A stretch of 10,097 nucleotides of DNA from Baffinella frigidus (Eukaryota > Cryptophyceae > Cryptomonadales > Baffinellaceae): assembly GCA_026770585.1 (NCBI GenBank), contig MU647152.1:159755-169851 (forward strand), read 5' to 3'. Of this stretch, positions 1 through 4,710 are shown piece after piece (positions within the stretch are counted from its first letter, which is position 1; the number at the start of each line of letters is the position of its first letter). Made by a program: the position numbers and the translations under genes. The notes under the pieces were generated by a model. That model had not been told where the DNA came from and did no database searches. It was given only the letters and a program-made list of their open reading frames with translations.

Positions 1-86
1 GGGGGGGGCGCGGAGGGAGCAGTTAGCACAGTATCAGTACATCACCTGTCGGTACTCGCCCCGACTGTCCGCCTAACAAGGCCAAC

Positions 87-210
87 AGCGAGATGGAGGC
101 ATTCTCGTCTCTTCGAAACCTCTGTCGCAGTCTATCCGGGCTCACCAATCTGGTGCGCCCGGGCGCGTTCCCGCTCCAACGTTGCCGGGTGTGTACCACA
201 CACACAGCAC
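87..210 (-). repeat. Dispersed repeat copy 1 (minus orientation)
   Basis: The part at 138-210, reverse-complemented, aligns without gaps to 3388-3460. By hand count 60 of 73 bases match. Flanking similarity (ATAGAC, then GCCTCCATC) suggests the homology continues, with a gap, toward 87. The 34 bases at 87-120 recur exactly at 368-401. The stretch around 206-231 also weakly resembles 2075-2112 (shared GAATAGTCTG). This is probably an old mobile-element fragment. I recognise no protein domain in it. Confidence 0.6.
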
Positions 211-367
211 GTCCACTTTGCGAATAGTCTGGCAGCCAACCCTAGGAGGGGGGTGGGGGATAGCCTCTCATCAAATTCCATGTTGTGTCTTACACAATCA
301 AGGTCTCTTGCAAAGGGGCGTCGGGTGATGGCAGAACCGGCAGATGATGTACTGATAGAAGGCTAGG

Positions 368-401
368 AGCGAGATGGAGGCATTCTCGTCTCTTCGAAAC
401 C
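368..401 (-). repeat. Dispersed repeat, 34-bp partial copy
   Basis: An exact 34-bp copy of bases 87-120, starting AGCGAGATGGAGG and ending CTTCGAAACC. The sequence diverges on both sides, so only a fragment of the element is present. Exact identity over 34 bases, next to the roughly 82% identity seen against the copy at 3388, suggests this pair was duplicated more recently. Confidence 0.75.
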
Positions 402-499
402 GCGCGAACGAGGAGGGTGCGAAGTAGTGTTCCATCTTGGGTGGCAGCTGTGATCGCGCCTGCGCCTCAACGGGTGCCACCAGGCTTTCGGGTTAGTTT

Positions 500-613
500 T
501 CATGGTTTATGGTTTATGGTTTATGGTGTATTGTTTATTATGTATGGTGTATGGTGTATGGTGTATGGTTTATGGTGTAGGGTGCAGGGGTTAGGGTGCC
601 CGGGTTAGGGTTT
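500..613 (+). repeat. G-rich telomere-like array, TTTATGG/TGTATGG variant
   Basis: Imperfect heptamers run from GGTTTATGG repeats through GTGTATGG repeats to GGGTTAGGGTTT at the right end. The G-rich strand is the plus strand. The majority unit is TTTATGG/TGTATGG, not canonical TTTAGGG. Frames reading through it are repeat translations such as MVYGVWCMVYG and are not genes. Confidence 0.75.
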
Positions 614-800
614 GACAGGACGAAAACGAGCGTGGTTGCGGTCCTGAAACAAACAGCGAGGTTCGGCCTGCACCCGCACCTTCACTGTCCCACCACTGTT
701 GGCTGGACCCAGCAAGGTTGGCTGAAACAAGCAAGCTTTTGTTCCAGGACGATGACCACACCGTGCAGGAGTTGTGCCAGAGAGCCTTGCAATGAGTCAA
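596..800 (+). pseudogene. Possible HUH/Y2 (IS91-like) transposase remnant
   Basis: One plus-strand frame reads VLKQTARFGLHPHLHC followed by a Trp/Gly-rich segment. HPHLHC (671-688) has the His-hydrophobic-His pattern of the metal-binding motif in HUH endonucleases. Its setting resembles IS91/IS801-type Y2 transposases, where a similar block precedes a GG-W stretch. From about 735 a different frame (LLFQDDDHTVQELCQRALQ, then stop) looks more protein-like, suggesting a frameshift. There is no credible start, the upstream side is telomere-like repeat, and the expected catalytic tyrosines are not seen. It could be chance. Confidence 0.25.
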
Positions 801-1140
801 CAGCGGCAAAATCAGTCAACCAGCAAAATCAGTCAACCTCGCAGAAGCCGTCGTAGTTGAGGCGCGCGTGCTCCGAATGGCTCAAAGAGTTCTCCGAATG
901 GCTCAAAGGGTTGCTCGAAGCCTCGTTTTCGTCCCGCGCATCTTCGTGCTCCCCGCTGCTGCGAACAACCGGAAGTTAACTTTCGAGCGATCGTCAACTT
1001 GAGAGTGTCAACGGCCGATCCGTCGTCAGCTTGAGGGCGATCGACCCTGTTCCGGACGCGGGCCCTTGGGGGGGGGGGAAACTCCACCCCGATCCTGCTC
1101 TGTCCAAGTCCTGCTTACACACAAAGAGAAACCCGTGGAT
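801..1140. other. Intergenic stretch with a 2 x 21-bp tandem repeat
   Basis: No gene is supported. Two tandem 21-bp units (871-891 and 892-912, CTCCGAATGGCTCAAAGNGTT) differ at one base. Slightly further on, GATCGTCAACTTGAG and GTCGTCAGCTTGAGG are related short motifs. The minus-strand frame across this (EQPFEPFGELFEPFG) is just the tandem repeat translated. Confidence 0.5.
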
Positions 1141-1460
1141 TGCAGAGCACAAGGCGGGGCGTGCGCAACAGAAAAGCGCAACCTCATAACCTGTATCCCG
1201 AACCTGCTCGCATAATCAGGATCCTGGTCCTGAGGCGGGCTCGTCAAGGATCCGCGAGGTGCGGAGAAGGAGGTAGATGCCGAGAACCCAAGACCTACCT
1301 CTGCCTCAATAAACCTGGGCTCGACACAAAAGCCTTTGAGTCGCCATTGCGTACTGTAGATCGCATGCTCTCCATGTATTTTATGGCGAACCCAGTGTCA
1401 CGCAGGCAGAGCTACAAGACAGCCTGGGCCAAACACTGTGATGGAATTTCAGGAAGTTGA
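1140..1460 (+). other. Unidentified open frame, doubtful
   Basis: A 106-codon plus-strand frame. The C-terminal half (about 1290-1460) has balanced composition (for example LNKPGLDTKAFESPLRTV), but I recognise no family. It ends directly before an 18-base poly-G run. There is no supporting context such as introns or a homologous neighbour. It may be an exon of an unknown gene, a mobile-element remnant or chance. Confidence 0.15.
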
Positions 1461-1486
1461 GGGGGGGGGGGGGGGGGGTAGGGGGG
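1461..1486 (+). repeat. Poly-G tract
   Basis: Eighteen consecutive G (1461-1478), then TA and six more G. Other G/C runs occur at 1-8, around 1070-1078, 7747-7754 and 8584-8597, so homopolymeric G/C tracts recur here. Exact lengths of such runs are prone to assembly error. Confidence 0.8.
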
Positions 1487-1540
1487 TACTTGGAGCAAGC
1501 GTTCTGGAGGAGAAGGCGATGACAGTCTTGCAGCTCCTGG

Positions 1541-1608
1541 GTTGTGGTTTAGCGTTTAGAGTTCAGGTTTTGTTGTTTTTAGTTTTTAGGTATTAGGTTT
1601 TAGGATTT
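1541..1608 (+). repeat. Degenerate G-rich telomere-like block
   Basis: Diverged TTTAGGG-like sequence (GGTTTAGCGTTTAGAGTTCA, then T-rich TTTTTAGG units) on the plus strand. It is followed by GAACGGCAATGC. The block at 3051-3166 is followed by the similar GAGCGGCAGTGC, so the two may share a flank. Confidence 0.6.
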
Positions 1609-1685
1609 GAACGGCAATGCGGGGAAGGACCTCGTTTTCGAGGAGAAGGGTCTCCTGGCGCTTGAGCATTCGGATCCGCGCCTCT

Positions 1686-2070
1686 CGCCGCGTGTGCTCC
1701 GCTATGCTGCGAAGTGATACGCCTTATGAGAAACCCAGAAGAGCATACGCAATGCTGCAAGCGCCCAAAGAACCCCTTCCACGATTTACCACACACAACA
1801 TGTTCCCTCGCGTCGCGTGTGCTCTGCTATGCTGCCAACCCCAGACCCCACCACGGTCAAGTGTGCTCCGCGATGCTGCGAAGTGATGCGCCTTATCAGC
1901 ACACCCCACAGTGGCCCACCTCGCTCATCTATTTCTTCCCGCCGCGTGTGCTCCGCGATGCTGCTCGCCACACAGAGAGACCCAACGTCTGAGAACCACG
2001 GGAGAAGCCACCACGGTTAACTACATACTCGTGGTTTCGGTACAATCCCGCCGCGTGTGTTCTGCTGTTT
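1686..2070. repeat. Scattered family of a GCGTGTGCTCCGCNATGCTGC motif
   Basis: Five related copies begin near 1686, 1811, 1861, 1941 and 2050. The first and third extend further through GAAGTGATNCGCCTTATNAG, giving a unit of about 40-45 bp. Spacing is irregular (about 125, 50, 80 and 110 bp), so this is not a simple tandem satellite. Many short frames on both strands (HTRRE or CSAML type translations) are by-products of the motif. No gene is supported between 1609 and 2070. Confidence 0.65.
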
Positions 2071-2119
2071 GTACCGCACGCCCACCTTGGCAACTTGGGA
2101 ATAGTCTGTCAACCCGCTG

Positions 2120-2298
2120 CTGCAAATCCACAGGGGAAGTCTCAAAATATCTGCGACTGAATTTGCTGTAACGGAGCCATTTACCCCTCCAAAGGCAATT
2201 TCCTCCCCGTGAACGTTCCCAAAATTCGTCAAAAGGTAACCTACAAATGCTTTTAGTGTCGTGTCCAAGAATCTGGGACTTCCCCCGTGGATTTGCAG
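2120..2298. repeat. Inverted repeat with 22-bp arms, possible small foldback element
   Basis: Arms 2120-2141 and 2277-2298 are reverse complements with one mismatch in 22. The shared core is CTGCAAATCCAC, then GGGGAAGTC. The 135-bp interior contains no recognised coding sequence. A minus-strand frame of 123 codons spans the element, but it includes both arms and I recognise nothing in it. No target-site duplication is evident. Confidence 0.5.
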
Positions 2299-2431
2299 TA
2301 GCAAGTGAGGCAGAGCTAGGGTGGTATAGAACAAAGGGGCCGACCTGGAAGGGGTGAAGTCGCGCTGGGCGAAGAGCCGTGGGATCACCAGCAGCGATTT
2401 GTCTTTCCGCAGCGCCTAGGGCGTGAGGGGT

Positions 2432-2466
2432 TGGAGGTTTAGGGTTTCGGGTTTCGGGTTTCGGGA
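2432..2466 (+). repeat. Short telomere-like block with TTTCGGG variant
   Basis: A run of GGTTTAGGG followed by three GTTTCGGG-type heptamers on the plus strand. It stands immediately upstream of an 18-bp minisatellite. Confidence 0.65.
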
Positions 2467-2509
2467 GATATCGGACTTTGACACGCAAGCGCCTGGTCCA
2501 GGCATGCCA

Positions 2510-2635
2510 CAACATTCGGCGTTGGGACAACATTCGGCGTTGGGACAATATTCGGCGTTGGGACAACATTCGGCGGTGGGACAACATTCGGCGGTGGGAC
2601 AACATTCGGCGTTGGGATAACATTCGGCGTTGGGG
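2510..2635 (+). repeat. 18-bp minisatellite, seven units
   Basis: Seven head-to-tail units of CAACATTCGGCGTTGGGA, differing by single substitutions (T to G in units 4 and 5, one C to T in unit 3, end changes in unit 7). A partial TGGGA follows. Because 18 is a multiple of three, frames stay open on both strands (NIRRWD, QHSALG and SQRRML repeats), which creates spurious long open frames. I do not support a gene. Confidence 0.9.
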
Positions 2636-2753
2636 TGGGAACCCTAATTCCGGTGCCATGCTAATCCGAAGGGTGCTACCGTACAAGCCATGCTTGAGGG
2701 ATGGGATGCTTTTCATCACCTGGAAGCATCCTAAAGGTCAAACAAATATCCCA

Positions 2754-2960
2754 TAGAGCCGATGTGGTAGGACTTGGCCAAAGTGAACTTCGAAGTTAGA
2801 AGATGCGAACTTCTAGATGGACTCTTTTGGACATGTAGTGCTTTAAATTCAAATTTTGCAGTACAAATCATGGTGTTTACTAATAATTACAGTCCATCTA
2901 GAAGTTCGCATCTTGTAACTTGGAAGCTGGATTTGGCCAAGTCCTAGCACATTTGCTCTA
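2754..2960. mobile_element. MITE-like foldback element with 70-bp terminal inverted repeats
   Basis: Arms 2754-2823 and 2891-2960 are reverse complements at 61 of 70 positions by hand alignment, with no gaps. The innermost 24 bases match exactly. Ends read TA-GAGC and GCTC-TA, which suits a TA target-site duplication as made by Tc1/mariner-type (Stowaway-like) elements. The 67-bp AT-rich centre has no coding capacity, so the element would be non-autonomous. The left arm carries the palindrome AACTTCGAAGTT. The family and transposase source are unknown. Confidence 0.8.
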
Positions 2961-3050
2961 ACAGACAAGAGTCGGCGGATACACTATCAATCGATGAATC
3001 GTGGTGCGTCGGTGCGGCAGGAGGCGTGCGCTGGGGGAGCCAAAGTCCGG
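2961..3050. other. Short spacer, nothing recognised
   Basis: Unique-looking sequence between the MITE-like element and the next telomere-like block. Confidence 0.4.
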
Positions 3051-3118
3051 TTGAGGGTTGGGTGTAGTGTCTAGATTTAGGGTTCAGGGTGTAGGGTTTA
3101 GGGATTAGGGTTGGGGGT

Positions 3119-3150
<32 letters not shown>

Positions 3151-3166
3151 GATTTAGGATTTAGGT
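3051..3166 (+). repeat. G-rich telomere-like array with TTGAGGG homogenised run
   Basis: Degenerate TTTAGGG heptamers on the plus strand, including GATTTAGGGTTCAGGGTGTA. A run of GGGTTGA units (about 3108-3150) follows, then two GGATTTA units. The TTGAGGG variant dominates locally. Confidence 0.8.
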
Positions 3167-3387
3167 GTGAGCGGCAGTGCAGAACTCCACAAGTTGCTCG
3201 CGACCCCGCCCCTGCCCCATCCTCTCATGTCCCTCCTCCTTTCCCCGCCTCCTGTCTCTGCCTAGCCGGGCGCGACGTGACCAACACGGAGAGCGCGGGG
3301 AAACACGCGGCGCGACACCCTCACCCGCCCCTCACGCTCCCGCATCCATCACTCGCGCTTGGTTCGCCTCACTATTCTCAGGCTCAC

Positions 3388-3460
3388 ATGCTGGGTGTGT
3401 GGTACAAATCCGTCAACTTTGGAGCGGGAAAGAGCCCGGGCTCGCCAAATTGGTAGGCCC
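3388..3460 (+). repeat. Dispersed repeat copy 2 (plus orientation)
   Basis: This is the inverted partner of 138-210, with 60 of 73 bases identical and no gap. In both copies one frame reads VCGT-P-TLERERARA-QIG-P, but copy 1 meets a stop just after it. I treat this as an old mobile-element fragment and not a gene. Weaker similarity (GCCTCCATC) continues to about 3500. Confidence 0.6.
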
Positions 3461-3589
3461 AAATAGACAGAGGCAGAGCTAGGCCTCCATCGCTCGCGCT
3501 CGGTCAACCGCCAGGCCGCATCTCGCGCTCATCAGATGAATGTACGTTGATGATCGGGCGGGCGGCGCACCTCCTGGCGGTCTGCCAAC

Positions 3590-3960
3590 CAGAGCTTCTT
3601 GCACCGCTCCGACACCTCCTCCTCCAACTCCTGCCAGGTTCCACGCTCCCGTCAAAACGGTGACCTTCCAACGTGGAGGGTGCTGCCCAAGATGTGCTCT
3701 GTCTCTCTGTCTCTCTCTCGCTGTCTCTATGGCTCCGTCTGCTCCACCTCCAGTGTTCTCGCCCTGCCGTCAAAAACAGTGCCGGTCCGTCCAACGTGTC
3801 GGGTACTGCACATGCTATGCTGTGCTCGGTCTCTGTCTCTCTGTCGCTGTCGCTCTATCTCTCTCGTTCGCGCTCTCTCCCTCTCGGACGAGCGCGCTGT
3901 CTCTCCGACCCCTCTTGTTTCTCCCCTCCGTCCCTCCCTCCTGCCGACCTCCTTCTCAAC
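3590..3960 (+). repeat. CT-rich low-complexity DNA with a roughly 118-bp duplicated unit
   Basis: Two related segments begin with CCGTCAAAA at 3649 and 3767. They share CCAACGTG, GGGT-TGC and TGCTC in the same order, and each ends in a CTGTCTCTCTGTC-type pyrimidine run. The rest to 3960 is CT-rich. Overlapping long plus-strand frames here translate to Ser/Leu/Pro-rich strings (SLSLSRCLY, SVSLSLSLYLS) and are unlikely to be proteins. The flanks (3167-3387 and 3461-3589) hold nothing I recognise. Confidence 0.6.
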
Positions 3961-4285
3961 TAGGCTCCTCCTCCCCGCCACCAAGGCCGCCCCGCAGCCC
4001 CGCTTTTCGAGTCGACGGGGCGGCAACCTGCTCTGTCTTGGGGCGGCCGGGCATCTTCTGGAGCGCAGAGACCAGCACGTCCCCGAGCTCCGTGCGTGAC
4101 ATCTTGCCCACCATCCTTTTGGCAGATCTAATATCCTCGCTCTGGGAAAACTCCGCCTCCTCCTCGGAAATGAAAAGGGAGCCCTGCGCCTCAGCGGCAG
4201 GAGCTTGTCGCAGGTGCTTCACCGCCTGTGCTTCAGGAAGGGGAGACCCTTCAACGGCCAATGAGCCACAAACAAGGTTCAAACC
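3956..4285 (-). CDS. Unidentified coding-like exon or gene fragment
   Basis: A minus-strand frame of about 108 codons with protein-like composition and GC-rich third positions in its middle (for example SEEEAEFSQSEDIRSAKRMV and TELGDVLVSALQKMPGRPK). There is no ATG at the left end. The frame is preceded by a TGA at 4292-4294 and by TCAG just before GTTTGAACC, so it could be an internal or last exon using an acceptor near 4286. It ends at TGA 3956-3958 after a Gly/Glu-rich tail. I recognise no family. It would be transcribed away from the kinase gene. It may instead be a decayed fragment. Confidence 0.3.
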   Translation of the reverse strand, partial: GLNLVCGSLAVEGSPLPEAQAVKHLRQAPAAEAQGSLFISEEEAEFSQSEDIRSAKRMVGKMSRTELGDVLVSALQKMPGRPKTEQVAAPSTRKAGLRGGLGGGEEEPS

Positions 4286-4292
4286 TGACCCT

Positions 4293-4348
4293 CAAATGTC
4301 GACATTTGCAAAAAGTGGCCGTGAAAGTCAACTTCCGAAGTTGACTTT
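4293..4348. repeat. Two adjacent palindromes upstream of the kinase
   Basis: CAAATGTCGACATTTG (4293-4308) is a perfect 16-bp palindrome. At 4324-4348 two 12-bp arms (AAAGTCAACTTC and its complement) face each other around one central base. They lie 107-162 bp before the kinase start codon, between it and the minus-strand exon. Related palindromes occur at 6793-6804 (AAAGTCGACTTT) and inside the MITE-like element, so these are more likely mobile-element debris than operators. No TATA-like promoter is evident. Confidence 0.55.
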
Positions 4349-4454
4349 GAGATCACCAAATTACAAGTCCATTTTACTATTATCCACTTGTAGCGGTCCC
4401 CTGCAGATTTGATCTCGTGTGGGCCGGGGCTCCGTGAACGGAAGGTCAGCCACG

Positions 4455-4710
4455 ATGGTCGAACAAATCTGCTCAGACGATGCTGCGTCGCCGGTGACGT
4501 CAGCCGCCAAGGCGAACGGCGCGCAAAGCGTCCCTGCGCCACAGACAGCCAGCGCCCCTTCCGCGGAGGCGCGCCCCCTGCAGTTTGAGAAAGCTGCACA
4601 AGCTTGCGCGGGTTTGCCGGGCGTGTGGGCGAAGCTGCGCCCGGAGGATGTGAAGGTGGCGGTTCTCGGCGGGGGAATGAGCAACGAGATGTTCCTCTGC
4701 CGCTCTCCAG
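4455..4710 (+). CDS. Kinase exon 1
   Basis: Encodes residues 1-85 plus one base. The first 45 or so residues are Ala/Ser/Pro-rich and show no clear signal peptide. The conserved domain begins near GVWAKLRPEDV and ends in the Gly-rich loop. The donor is CCAG|GTTGCT. A frame runs on past 4710 to 4946 but loses all kinase similarity, supporting the donor here. Confidence 0.85.

Larger units (their letters stand above)
1..497. other. 5' intergenic stretch, repeat-bearing
   Basis: No gene is supported here. The stretch opens with an eight-base G run. It holds two copies of a 34-bp direct repeat and one end of a diverged dispersed repeat, both listed separately. The 60-codon minus-strand frames across it share the translated string RFRRDENASISLLA only because they cover the 34-bp repeat. 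Around that string they differ, so they are better explained as repeat DNA than as genes. Confidence 0.5.

Noticed and set aside
2510-2635. CRISPR-like array
   Set aside because: Units abut with no spacers and the setting is eukaryotic; it is a minisatellite.
2021-2719. 232-codon minus-strand frame with SQRRML repeats, and plus-strand NIRRWD frames
   Set aside because: They are produced by the 18-bp minisatellite, whose length keeps frames open, joined to repeat-derived sequence on each side.
3540-4412. 290-codon plus-strand open frame
   Set aside because: It is largely Ser/Leu/Pro from CT-rich low-complexity DNA, crosses a tandem duplication and overlaps a more coding-like minus-strand segment.
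4419-4454. Kinase start at GTG 4419
   Set aside because: Nuclear genes start at ATG. The first in-frame ATG is 4455, in good initiation context.
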